Assembly: GCF_014534655.1 (NCBI RefSeq)
Contig: NZ_JACVVD010000002.1
Span: forward strand, 248,001 to 312,000
Length of the DNA stretch: 64,000 nt
Direction of reading: 5' to 3'
Source: Paenibacillus sedimenti
Lineage (GTDB): Bacteria > Bacillota > Bacilli > Paenibacillales > NBRC-103111
Of the stretch, positions 8,401-15,905 are shown piece after piece; the first letter of the stretch is position 1, and every line of letters starts with the position of its first letter. A model generated the notes under the pieces. That model saw only the letters and a list, made by a program, of their open reading frames with translations, ran no database searches and had not been told where the DNA came from. A program made the translations under genes and the position numbers.

Positions 8401-10609
8401 CTATACCATTATTGTAAGTAGACGGGCTCTGAACGGGCTAATGATTGCAAGCGGAGGAAGCCATACGATCGCCACGAAAAGCGACGGGTCGGTTTGGACC
8501 TGGGGAAACAACAGCAGCGGTCAACTTGGGGATGGTACAAACACAAATAGAGATTTTCCTGTTAAGGTGTACGGCGTTGATGAAGTGAAGGCCATAGCAG
8601 GGGGATTGGGGCATACGGTTGTACTAAAGGGTGATGGAACGGTATGGACCTGGGGAGATAACAACCGTGGTGAATTAGGGGACAACACGAATACAAATCG
8701 AAATATTCCTGTTCAAGTAACGAATCTAACCGGCGTGAAAGCGATTGCGAGTGGCGGAGAACATACGCTGGCTTTGATGAACGACGGCGGAGTGAGAACA
8801 TGGGGACTGAATGTCTACGGCCAGCTCGGGAACGGTATTTCGGGTACGGATTCAAACGGGCCGAGAATAAACAAAACTCCAACTTCAGTATGGAATAAAG
8901 ACAGGGATAGCGCAGGTACACTGGTTCCTTTTAGCGAAGTGAGCGCGATCGCTGCCGGGGGAAACCACTCAATTGCTTTGAAAGGCGGTATGGCATGGAC
9001 CTGGGGGCATAACGCTTATGGGCAATTGGGGGATGGTACTAATACATCGAAAGCATATCCTGTTCCAATTACAAGCTTAAATTGTTCGTATCCAATCGAC
9101 GGTTGTTTTGCAGTAACCGCAATTGCAGGCGGGGCGAATCATACGATAGCTCTAAGATCCGACGGTACGGTATGGACGTGGGGGCGTAACGATAGCGGTC
9201 AATTGGGGAGCGGAAGCACAGACAAGAATTATCCTTCGATTGTTGCCGACCTCGACGGAGTTGTAGCGATCACAGGAGGATCGGGACATTCGGTAGCTTT
9301 AAAGAATGATGGGACAGTATTGACTTGGGGAAATAATAGTTCCGGCCAGTTAGGAGACGGTACATTGACAAGCAGAAATAGACCCGTTCAAGTTTCCGGA
9401 CTTAGTGGAGTGGTTGCGATCGCAGGGGGGGCGCTTCATACGGTAGCCCTGAAAAACGACGGAACAATTTGGGCCTGGGGAACCAATGCTGCAAGCCAGT
9501 TAGGGAACCGTTCAACGGTAGAGTCTTCCGTGCCTGTCCAAGTACATGCATTCGGCTTTTCGCAGTTAACGGCAGATCTTTCTTCTTACAATCGAGGAGA
9601 TGATGTAACCGTTCATTTCAGGCTAAAGGGTTTCACTAGCAGTGACAAGATCAACAGCGCCACCTTTAAGCTCGAATACGACACCGGCGCTTTTGAACTT
9701 GCTTCAGGGAATATACAAAACGACGTTGTTTCAGGTTATATTCCAGCCCATATTAAAACGGAATCCGTACCGGGAACAATAACGTATGTTGTTGCAGACT
9801 TAAGCCAGGATTATCCGATTGCAAATGATACAGTGTTGTTCTCCGTCCATTTTAAGGTAAAACCGAATGCCTCAATCGGTTCGAAAACATTCAGAGTTTA
9901 TGGAACGAATGTCGACTTATCAACGGATATGCTGGATTCAAGCTTTAAAGTGTACAATGTATTGCCCACATCGTTGGAAATAGATATCGTCAGCGGGGCA
10001 AAGATCGATGCCTCGGTAAGTCTTTATCTTGGCGATCAAAATTCATCATTAAATAACTTGCTGCTCGGCAAGGTAAAACAGAACGAAATCAATAAAATTT
10101 TTGAAAACCTCACGGTTACCGTGAAATCATCGTCTTCTGACCCGGGGGTTACTTACAAGGGCAAAACTTACTGGATCCAGGACGCAAACGGGAATATTGC
10201 GGCCAAAGACGGCAACAATCGGGTGATCGGTAAATTAAACATTACCGCGTTGCCGCCTATCAGTAATGCTATTGTTGAAATTGGCGGGTCGGGATATTTG
10301 ACGAAACGTGTGGAAAACGTGGACCTGGTGGCGGAGCAATATAACTCGCTTAACACAACAGCGGCCAGCCCAATGGAGTTAATACCCGGGGATATTGGCA
10401 GTATTGGGAGAACGAACGGAAATCTTATGATTCATTCTGATGGGATCATTAATAACGTCGATTTTTCCGCATGGTTAAAAATCTTTAAGGAGATTCAGAA
10501 TGCGAATGGTGCTCAAGCCGATATTATGCTAGCGGATTTTACACGTGACGGCGTGGTCAATAACGAGGACTTCTCCTTATGGACTGCAGCTTATCGGAAA
10601 GTAATTTGA
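5474..10609 (+). CDS. Giant secreted protein: 21 RCC1 repeats, cadherin-like, cohesin and dockerin-like domains
   Basis: About 1,711 residues. A signal peptide ends near residue 35. Then come seven RCC1-type repeats (about 85-428), a cadherin-like beta-sandwich (436-531), seven more repeats (539-886), a second cadherin-like domain (890-985), seven more repeats (990-1358), a cohesin-like domain (1361-1507), a beta domain (1510-1638) and a C-terminal dockerin-like pair of loops, SDGIINNVDFSAWLK and TRDGVVNNEDFSLW. Each RCC1 repeat has the pattern IAGG..HSIALK.DGTVWTWG.N..GQLGDGT, and seven per set predicts three complete seven-bladed propellers. Repeat 3 of the first set and repeats 3-4 of the third are irregular. 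The ATG at 5474 is 9 nt from GGAGGG (5459-5464); ATG 5468 is only 3 nt away. It lies 186 bp after the SLH-cohesin gene and is probably its partner. Confidence 0.85.
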   Translation: MRRVSVRARRSGIMCIMLMLLCSLFPFGLIASAEQGRDALNQSTVTKATYTALDVTAQSPGVEVGELSNQTVIDEVYSNLPLLPVIAGGAYHSIALADDGTVWTWGENSSGQLGNGTLDNSNKPIQVNELNEIIAVSGEKSHSLALMQNGTVWAWGSNLYGELGDGTRTDKYTPVQVEDLSDVIEIAGGGYYSIALKIDGTVWTWGRNYGESQSGAETTTVPVQVPGLDNVIAIAAGDYHSMALKNDGTVWTWGANNEGRLGDGTIKNKQNPVQVSGLGDMAAIAGGGYHSMALKKDGTVWTWGSNSYGQLGDDTFEDKKIPVQVDLHNAIAIAAGSQHSVALTKDGTVWAWGDNTYDQLGEGAPYLRDDQPVQVTGLNDVTAIASGGFHSIALNTAGTIMAWGNNEAGQLGDGTTTNRSIPVQISDLITTDASNADLSGLTLSQGLLNPTFAADKTSYSAVVANEVSALTVTATAADSEATVTVNEAAASSGQASNPVSLNVGANTIQVIVTAQDDITTKIYTIEVSRAAGASLLPKSVIAGGVEHSIALKKDGTVWSWGDNEYNQLGDGTTIDRLTPVQVSGLTGVASVAAGRYLAIALKNDGTLWSWGANGFGSLGSGGAEDRSVPGEVAGISGVSAVATGGFHAIALKNDGSIWTWGLNARGQLGDGTTTTRFSPVPVAGLNGVTAIEGGFEHTVALKSDGTVWAWGANLSGQLGNGTTANSLTPVQVPGLSGVIAIASGDYHSFALKSDGTLWAWGGNGRGQLGDGTTIDRRSPVQVGGITGVKAIAGGSFQTIALKNDGTVWMWGMNDKGQLGDGTLTDRLTPVQIPGLSGVTTIASGEKHSIAVKSNGTIWTWGWNEAGQLGDGSTIDRITPVQVQGLGAADANLVGITLSQGTLSPAFASSITSYSASVPNYVDRLTVTTAAADVTATVHINDVAVINGQPQTQIRLGVGDNIIRIVVNSQNGAATKTYTIIVSRRALNGLMIASGGSHTIATKSDGSVWTWGNNSSGQLGDGTNTNRDFPVKVYGVDEVKAIAGGLGHTVVLKGDGTVWTWGDNNRGELGDNTNTNRNIPVQVTNLTGVKAIASGGEHTLALMNDGGVRTWGLNVYGQLGNGISGTDSNGPRINKTPTSVWNKDRDSAGTLVPFSEVSAIAAGGNHSIALKGGMAWTWGHNAYGQLGDGTNTSKAYPVPITSLNCSYPIDGCFAVTAIAGGANHTIALRSDGTVWTWGRNDSGQLGSGSTDKNYPSIVADLDGVVAITGGSGHSVALKNDGTVLTWGNNSSGQLGDGTLTSRNRPVQVSGLSGVVAIAGGALHTVALKNDGTIWAWGTNAASQLGNRSTVESSVPVQVHAFGFSQLTADLSSYNRGDDVTVHFRLKGFTSSDKINSATFKLEYDTGAFELASGNIQNDVVSGYIPAHIKTESVPGTITYVVADLSQDYPIANDTVLFSVHFKVKPNASIGSKTFRVYGTNVDLSTDMLDSSFKVYNVLPTSLEIDIVSGAKIDASVSLYLGDQNSSLNNLLLGKVKQNEINKIFENLTVTVKSSSSDPGVTYKGKTYWIQDANGNIAAKDGNNRVIGKLNITALPPISNAIVEIGGSGYLTKRVENVDLVAEQYNSLNTTAASPMELIPGDIGSIGRTNGNLMIHSDGIINNVDFSAWLKIFKEIQNANGAQADIMLADFTRDGVVNNEDFSLWTAAYRKVI

Positions 10610-10733
10610 TCCTTTTTGCACGATGGAGCGGTAAGATTAAAAGTCGCTGCAAACATATTTCAAAAATCATGAGGTAATAATGTGTTTTCGGCGAATTGTG
10701 GTTTTGCACAGACACGGTTCGCCTCCACCATGT

Positions 10734-10770
10734 AAATCCACAACCGCATGAGGTTGTGGATTTTGCTTTA
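10734..10770 (+). terminator. Rho-independent terminator after RCC1 protein gene
   Basis: Perfect 12-bp stem AAATCCACAACC / GGTTGTGGATTT with a 6-nt loop, followed by TTGCTTTATT. It lies 125 bp downstream of the stop codon. Confidence 0.7.
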
Positions 10771-10911
10771 TTCAAAAGTGAAAATGATCTGAATAAACTT
10801 GAAGGCGGTAACACGGATTTTCATCTTTGCTACTCCCTTTTGTTTCCTGATTTTCTCCTTTAATGCAGCCTTTGTTCCATGTAGTTATGTTTATATGGGA
10901 GGAGGAAACAA

Positions 10912-11106
10912 TTGGTAATTGTAGAATTCTTTGAAGAAAGAAACCACTTTTTCAGCATTAGCTTGGGTCATTTCGAAGAACAGGAACTCTCTACATCAGA
11001 AAATGAATTGTCACATAGACTTAGCTATCATATTGATGATACTTGTGATTTTTTACGTAATAAATATTCCCTTGACGAAAGGGAGGTTTGTTACACTCAG
11101 AATTAA
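10912..11106 (+). CDS. Doubtful small reading frame (64 aa)
   Basis: TTG start 5 nt after a very strong GGGAGGAGG site (10898-10906). The 64-residue product is rich in Glu, Ser and His, has no membrane segment and is not recognised. The overlapping +1 frame from a TTG at 10931 encodes 76 residues with one hydrophobic stretch (LAIILMILVIFYVIN) but has no ribosome site of its own. Either frame, or a frameshifted fusion of both, could be the real or former product. Confidence 0.2.
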   Translation: MVIVEFFEERNHFFSISLGHFEEQELSTSENELSHRLSYHIDDTCDFLRNKYSLDEREVCYTQN

Positions 11107-11288
11107 AAAACGTAAGCGTCAATCCTGTACGACTAAGAAGTCGAAATTTTCGATGTTATAATCTTTATGACTTAAGCAGAGCTTGTCTTTCGATGAAAAA
11201 TTTAAAGAAACGGACGAATATAAATGAGGAAAACTATGAATTCTTATAGGAATTCAAGGACCGCTATTTGGGGAAAGGGAACGGCATT

Positions 11289-12625
11289 ATGATGGAAGAG
11301 ACAGTTTCCGTGGCGCAAAGAAGAGCGGGTCGGGCGATCGTTATTGGGGGCAGTATTGCAGGATTGCTTGCAGCGAGAGTACTTGCTGATGTTTTTAAAG
11401 AAATCATCATAGTTGAGGTGGATGATCCCCCGGATGGTCTAAAACCTCGAAACAAGGTTCCGCAAGGTCATCATTCACACATATTTCTTGAACGTGGCCA
11501 GAAGATTCTGGAGTGCTTGTTTCCGGGCATTATTCAGGAACTGATACAGAACGGGAGTATCGTCACCGATTTTACCAATGATCTTGAATGGTTCCATTTC
11601 GGGGAATGGAAAAAGCGGTTCCCGAGTGGAATAAAAGTGGTACAGCAAACGCGACCATTCATTGAGCGGCATATTCGTCATCGGGTAGATTTTATTCCCA
11701 ATGTAGCTTTTCAGTATCGTTCCCGTGTGACCAGTTTTATCCTTTCCGATGATCGGAAGCATGTTCAAGGTATCAAGATGCGGAACGAATCATCTCACCT
11801 GGAAGAAGTGATCATGGCAGATTTGGTCGTTGACGCCGGCGGGGCAGGTTCTCAAGCGTTGAAATGGTTAAATGTAGAAAAAGATATGGGCGAAGTTGTA
11901 CATATTGATTTATTTTATGCTACCCGCTTTTACAAAACCGAATGGGTTGATCGTGGATGGACGAATCTGATGATATCGGCCCAGCTTCCCGAGCATCCCT
12001 ATGCAGGGGTAGCCATCCCTTTTGAAATCAAAAAATTGGCGTTACTCTAGGAGGATACTTGACAGAACCTCCCCAGACCGAAGAGGACTTTGAACATATT
12101 GCAAAAATGCTGCCTCAACCGCATATCTATGACTTTATTCAAAGAGCGACCCCTATCAGTGAATTGAAAATTTACAGAATACCCTCCCAATCAAGGAAAC
12201 GGAGAAATATTATCAACAAGCTCCCCAACCGGTTTATTATGATCGGGGATTCGTACTGCCGGTTCGACCCACTGTACGGCCAAGGTATGACGGTAGCTGC
12301 AATGGAGGCCGAATTATTGCGTAAGGAGCTTGGCCGTTTATCAACCGGAGAAACCATGGATACGGTAATAAAAAGCTATTGGATTAAGTTGCCCAAACTT
12401 ACCAATGACCCTTGGGACATGGCTCTTATTGAAGCTTACAGACATCCTGGCATCACGGGAACAAGGCCAATCGGTATCGGTTTGAAACAATGGCTTACCC
12501 AAAAAATATATAAGGCATCGGCCCATGACAGTTCTGTTTATTTACGGTTAGCGCAAGTCATGAATCTGACCCGCCCCTCAAGTATATTTTTCCTACCTTC
12601 TTTGTTGCGGAAGCTGTTCCGATAG
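11289..12625 (+). pseudogene. FAD-dependent oxidoreductase/monooxygenase, frameshifted
   Basis: An interrupted flavoprotein gene. The first part (ATG 11289, site AAAGGGA) has the dinucleotide-binding motif VIGGSIAGLLAARVL and a second motif VVDAGGAGSQALKWL; it stops at 12048-12050. The remainder continues in another frame to 12625 and carries the FAD motif FIMIGDSYCRFDPLYGQGM. At the junction the alternative frame reads IGVTLGGYLTEPP, as expected in this family, so one base is missing at or near the A6 run 12030-12035. The C-terminal half has no convincing ribosome site of its own. Joined, the protein would be about 445 residues, the usual size for the family. It could be a true pseudogene, a homopolymer sequencing error or slippage-controlled expression. 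The substrate is unknown. Confidence 0.75.
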
Positions 12626-12822
12626 AAGTCATCCCGGATAGTCCATTGCAGCAACACTCTGGATGTTCCGGGATTCTCCGTTCAGGTAACTACGCAACCT
12701 CTCCATATAGTCTCAACATCACGCGGCGGCGGATTGCGGATTTGCCAAGCCACGGTTCACCTCCAAATGGTATATCCATAAAAACGGGTCAGATCCGAGG
12801 GGGAAGTATTTCCATATACTGG

Positions 12823-12852
12823 TTGACAATGTAAAATGCTGTGTAGTATACT
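12823..12852 (+). promoter_or_regulatory. Sigma-A promoter of the metallophore-type operon
   Basis: TTGACA (12823-12828), 18-nt spacer, TATACT (12847-12852). Transcription would start near 12859, inside the Zur-like box that follows. Confidence 0.75.
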
Positions 12853-12861
12853 CAGCCTTAG

Positions 12862-12876
12862 TTGTAATAATTACGA
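12862..12876 (+). promoter_or_regulatory. Zur box (zinc uptake repressor operator)
   Basis: TTGTAATAATTACGA is a 7-1-7 inverted repeat differing at one base from the core Zur box of Bacilli, TCGTAATNATTACGA, with further partial symmetry outside. It begins 10 bp after the -10 element, at the predicted transcription start, so a bound repressor would block initiation. It implies induction on zinc starvation. Confidence 0.75.
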
Positions 12877-12900
12877 TTAATTCAAAAAGGGGGCAAAGTA

Positions 12901-12930
12901 ATGACCGAACAAAAACTGCTGAGAAGCTAG
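12901..12930 (+). CDS. Possible 9-codon leader peptide
   Basis: ATG 7 nt after AAGGGGG (12887-12893) encodes MTEQKLLRS and stops at 12928-12930, 60 bp before the ATP-grasp gene. It may be a leader, a translational landing pad or the remnant of a longer gene. No attenuator hairpin is seen. Confidence 0.3.
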   Translation: MTEQKLLRS

Positions 12931-12990
12931 CCATGTCAATTATATGTTGAGAATGGAATTATAATATCAAATATGATTTGGAGGTCGACT

Positions 12991-14250
12991 ATGGCACATC
13001 TTTTGATGATTGAAAGCTGGGTAGGAGCAAGCGGCAATCTGCTGCCTCCTTTGCTCCAATCGCTGGGGCACACCTATACCTTTGTTACTCGTAAACTTGA
13101 GCATTATCAGAGTGCGCTTAGTACGGAGAAGCATCCGGTGTTGCGGTATGCAGACTCCGTTCTGGTAACGGAAACGAATGATGTTCCAAGCCTGATTGAA
13201 TTTTTGCGGCCTTGCCGCTTTGATGGAGTCATTACGGTCTGCGATTACTATATCGAGGCAGTGCGAGAGGTGGCCAAGGCCTTTAACCTTCCTTGTCCTT
13301 TCCCGGAGGAAGTAAGAACCGTACGGCATAAGCATCTCATGCGCCAGGCACTTGACCGAGCGGGTCTTGCCAATCCGAATTATCATCTCGCAAAGAGTTG
13401 GGCAGAGGTAGAAAAAGCCGCAGAGGAAATCGGTTATCCGCTAGTGATCAAGCCGGTAGATCTTGCCTCCAGTGCCTTTGTGAGCTTAATTCAGAATGTA
13501 AAGGAATTACAGCGCGCCTATCAAGCTTTGGAAGCTTTCCCGCTCAATTTCCGAGATCAGGAAAGAGACTGCACGTATCTCCTCGAGGCGTACATGAGAG
13601 GCGAGGAGGTTAGCGTCGAAAGCGTCTCCTATCAAGGCGAGACTACGATCTTAGGCGTAACGGATAAATCCGTTATGGGGACCCCCTATTTTATCGAAAA
13701 TGGCCACATGTTCCCGGCACAGCTGAGCGATGAGACTCGTGCGGCGGTGACGCAGTTGGTAAGGGAAGCGCTACTGGCAGTAGGCTATGACCATGGTATT
13801 GCCCATACGGAAGTGAAGATCACGGCTGAGGGGCCGAGGATCGTCGAGATCAATCCTAGAACGGCCGGCAACTACATCGTAGAGCTGATCAAGCGGGTTA
13901 CCGACATCGATTTGCTCGAAGCCTTCGTCGATCTCTCGTTAGGACGCAAGCCTGCCATAGCTGCCAAGGACTGCGGGATTGCCAGTGCGGCTGTGATGTT
14001 CCTCGTCCCTCCGCAAGGCGGCACTATTACTCGGATTCAGGGAATGGAATCGCTCGAGTCGGATGCGCATATCGCCCGTTATAAGATCGAGAACTGTGCG
14101 GGTAAATCGATTGCGGCTCCTATTGATAATGCCTGCTATCTGGGCCACGTCATCACGCAGGATCCGGTTGGCCTAAATGCAAGAACGTATGCGGAAGAGG
14201 CCCTGAGGCGCATTACCCTTACCTTTGATTCTAGCGAGGTATCCGTATGA
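12991..14250 (+). CDS. ATP-grasp ligase, first gene of the metallophore-type operon
   Basis: A 419-residue carboxylate-amine ligase type protein. N-terminal pre-grasp domain (about 1-105); ATP-binding lid and core with GYPLVIKPVDLASSAFV (about 145-165) and EAYMRGEEVSVESVS; Mg/ATP residues in the pattern EVKITAEGPRIVEINPRTAGN (about 270-295; the E and N of EINPR bind metal). This resembles BacD-like amino-acid ligases. ATG 12991 follows TTGGAGG at 6 nt. It overlaps the next gene by 4 nt (ATGA). It probably joins an amino acid or carboxylate to the product of the SbnA-like enzyme encoded further down. The exact substrates are not known. Confidence 0.8.
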   Translation: MAHLLMIESWVGASGNLLPPLLQSLGHTYTFVTRKLEHYQSALSTEKHPVLRYADSVLVTETNDVPSLIEFLRPCRFDGVITVCDYYIEAVREVAKAFNLPCPFPEEVRTVRHKHLMRQALDRAGLANPNYHLAKSWAEVEKAAEEIGYPLVIKPVDLASSAFVSLIQNVKELQRAYQALEAFPLNFRDQERDCTYLLEAYMRGEEVSVESVSYQGETTILGVTDKSVMGTPYFIENGHMFPAQLSDETRAAVTQLVREALLAVGYDHGIAHTEVKITAEGPRIVEINPRTAGNYIVELIKRVTDIDLLEAFVDLSLGRKPAIAAKDCGIASAAVMFLVPPQGGTITRIQGMESLESDAHIARYKIENCAGKSIAAPIDNACYLGHVITQDPVGLNARTYAEEALRRITLTFDSSEVSV

Positions 14251-15074
14251 CACAAATGAAAGCAGCGGCCCCGCGCTCCGTGGCTGAATTGCGGGAAGCC
14301 ATTCTGAAAGGCAAGCTCGGCCCTAAACCGGAAACCTTGACGGTAACGGGAGCATCCTATATTTATCAAACGACCCAATTCCCTTCCTCTACGACGAAGT
14401 ACCACAACTACTACTTGCTGCTAAGAGTGGAAGCCTCCTTCGGTGCCTGTTCTCATACGCCGGACCAGCTGAATATGGAAGCCGCAGCACATTACTCCGG
14501 GCTCCCTCTCGATACCGTACTGCAAGACCCGAAACTCCCCATACAAATAGCGGCGATGGATGCTTATCTCGGCGCCGTCTTTCCTCATCATGATCATAGC
14601 ACCAAGACGGTTGAAATCGGTGCGGGAACTCCCATTCAGAAAGCAAAGCAGCGAGATGCTCTTATTGCAGATATGGCCGATCTAAAGGCATCGCAGAAGG
14701 TGGCTTTAATCGGGGTCGTCAACCCTCTCGTTGAGGCCATCAAGCAGCGTGGCGGAACCTGTCTGCCTTGCGACCTGCAGCTGCAGGAAACCCAGTGGGG
14801 AGAAGCGGTTGAGAAGGATATGAACAAAGTTCTGGATCAGGCGGACAGTGTGATCTGTACAGGCATGACGTTAGGTAACGGGACGTTTGATCACATCTTG
14901 GCGAGAGTCCGGGAAAGACAGATTCCTTTAACGGTATATGCTCAAACGGGCAGTGCAATTGCAGCTCAATTCATCCATCAAGGTGTTACTGCGCTTGTGG
15001 CAGAGCCTTTCCCTTTCACCCAGTTTAGCAGTGCCGCTTCACAGCTCTATTGCTACACAAGCAGAAAGGAGTAA
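14247..15074 (+). CDS. DUF364/DUF4213-like protein (putative heavy-metal chelation family)
   Basis: 275 residues. A Rossmann-like C-terminal half contains TGMTLGNGTFDHIL and PLTVYAQTGSAIAA, close to what is usual in the DUF364 family, described as putative heavy-metal chelation proteins. The N-terminal half carries an HH.DH stretch (FPHHDHSTK) and the GACSHTP segment. Start ATG overlaps the ATP-grasp stop by 4 nt, so translation is coupled. Known members are often found beside metal-related genes, but no reaction is assigned. In this operon it may act as a biosynthetic enzyme using a nucleotide cofactor or as an intracellular chelate handler. The family call is from memory of motifs, so moderate certainty. 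Confidence 0.65.
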   Translation: MTQMKAAAPRSVAELREAILKGKLGPKPETLTVTGASYIYQTTQFPSSTTKYHNYYLLLRVEASFGACSHTPDQLNMEAAAHYSGLPLDTVLQDPKLPIQIAAMDAYLGAVFPHHDHSTKTVEIGAGTPIQKAKQRDALIADMADLKASQKVALIGVVNPLVEAIKQRGGTCLPCDLQLQETQWGEAVEKDMNKVLDQADSVICTGMTLGNGTFDHILARVRERQIPLTVYAQTGSAIAAQFIHQGVTALVAEPFPFTQFSSAASQLYCYTSRKE

Positions 15075-15079
15075 GAGGA

Positions 15080-15886
15080 ATGCAGATGAAGATCAAGCTG
15101 GATACGGATAATTTCCTGCATACGAATCCTTCGCTCTACCTGGCCTTTAACGGGGAGCATGACCAAAGCATGGCGCTATTCATACATAAGCTTTTACAAG
15201 ATTATCAGGTTGGGAAGAAAGTATTGGATATCGGCTCCGGTCCGGGGCGTGAGGTCGCCTATCTTACTAGTAAGGGGTATGAGGTTACCGGCCTGGATAA
15301 TTCGGAGGAAATGCTTTCATGGGCTAAAGAACACTCCCCCGGTTTGCCATTCGTTTACGGAGATCAATCGGACTTTTCACTGAATCAGCAGTTTGATGGC
15401 CTTTATTGTGTAGGAAGCACCTTCTTGTACAACTTTTCCAATGAAGCTGTTCTCTCGAGCCTGCAGTGCTTCCGTAAACATCTGCACAAAGGGGGACTTC
15501 TCTATCTTGATATGCGCAATGCCGCCTTCTTCCTTACGAAGGAGGGACAGCGCTGGCTTACCGAAGAGCTGGTTGAACAGAGAACGGTTAACGAAGACAC
15601 GGTTGTTTCTCTGAAGACGCGCTTTAGCATTGACTTGGCCAATCAAATCCTGGAGAGGGACTATTGCTGGACGATGGCAGGCTACAAACCCATCGTAGAG
15701 CATTTACGACATCGCCTCTTGTTCCCGCAGGAGCTGATTCACTATCTTTCTTCCTGTGGTTTCCGCCTTGTGCAGCTCTTTGATAAACCGTCGCCCCATG
15801 TTACGAAGTACGACATGCAAGGCCCTTTAACCTTTAGCAATGACATGGTAGGAACGCGCATGCAGGTGATTGCGCAAGCTATATAA
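15080..15886 (+). CDS. Class I SAM-dependent methyltransferase
   Basis: 268 residues. Motif I VLDIGSGPGREVAYL (about 51-65) binds S-adenosylmethionine, followed by the acidic residue in VTGLDNSEEML and a post-motif region GLYCVGSTFLYNF. The start ATG at 15080 is 8 nt after AGAAAGGAG, which overlaps the stop of the DUF364 gene (15072-15074). It most likely tailors the small molecule made by this operon by N- or O-methylation. Small-molecule methyltransferases of this type are not substrate-predictable from sequence. It is not a CntL-type nicotianamine-like synthase as far as the motifs show. Confidence 0.8.
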   Translation: MQMKIKLDTDNFLHTNPSLYLAFNGEHDQSMALFIHKLLQDYQVGKKVLDIGSGPGREVAYLTSKGYEVTGLDNSEEMLSWAKEHSPGLPFVYGDQSDFSLNQQFDGLYCVGSTFLYNFSNEAVLSSLQCFRKHLHKGGLLYLDMRNAAFFLTKEGQRWLTEELVEQRTVNEDTVVSLKTRFSIDLANQILERDYCWTMAGYKPIVEHLRHRLLFPQELIHYLSSCGFRLVQLFDKPSPHVTKYDMQGPLTFSNDMVGTRMQVIAQAI

Positions 15887-15905
15887 ACGAAAAGTGGGGG
15901 TTACG

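Larger units (their letters stand above)
10610..11288. other. Long intergenic region after the RCC1 protein gene
   Basis: Contains a terminator (10734-10770) and one doubtful small reading frame (10912-11106) with a strong ribosome site. The rest is AT-rich with no recognisable gene. A 32-nt stretch near 10709-10742 resembles one at 12748-12781 (both contain CACGGTTC.CCTCCA), perhaps remnants of one repeated element. Confidence 0.4.

Noticed and set aside
5726-9550. Repeated DNA in the giant gene as a mobile or satellite repeat
   Set aside because: The repeats are conserved at protein level with diverged codons; they are RCC1 blades.
12748-12781. Similarity to 10709-10742 as an insertion-sequence end
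   Set aside because: Only about 24 of 32 positions match, with no transposase, terminal inverted repeat or target duplication.
12901-12930. Leader peptide as a classical attenuator
   Set aside because: No run of regulatory codons and no alternative terminator/antiterminator hairpins before 12991.
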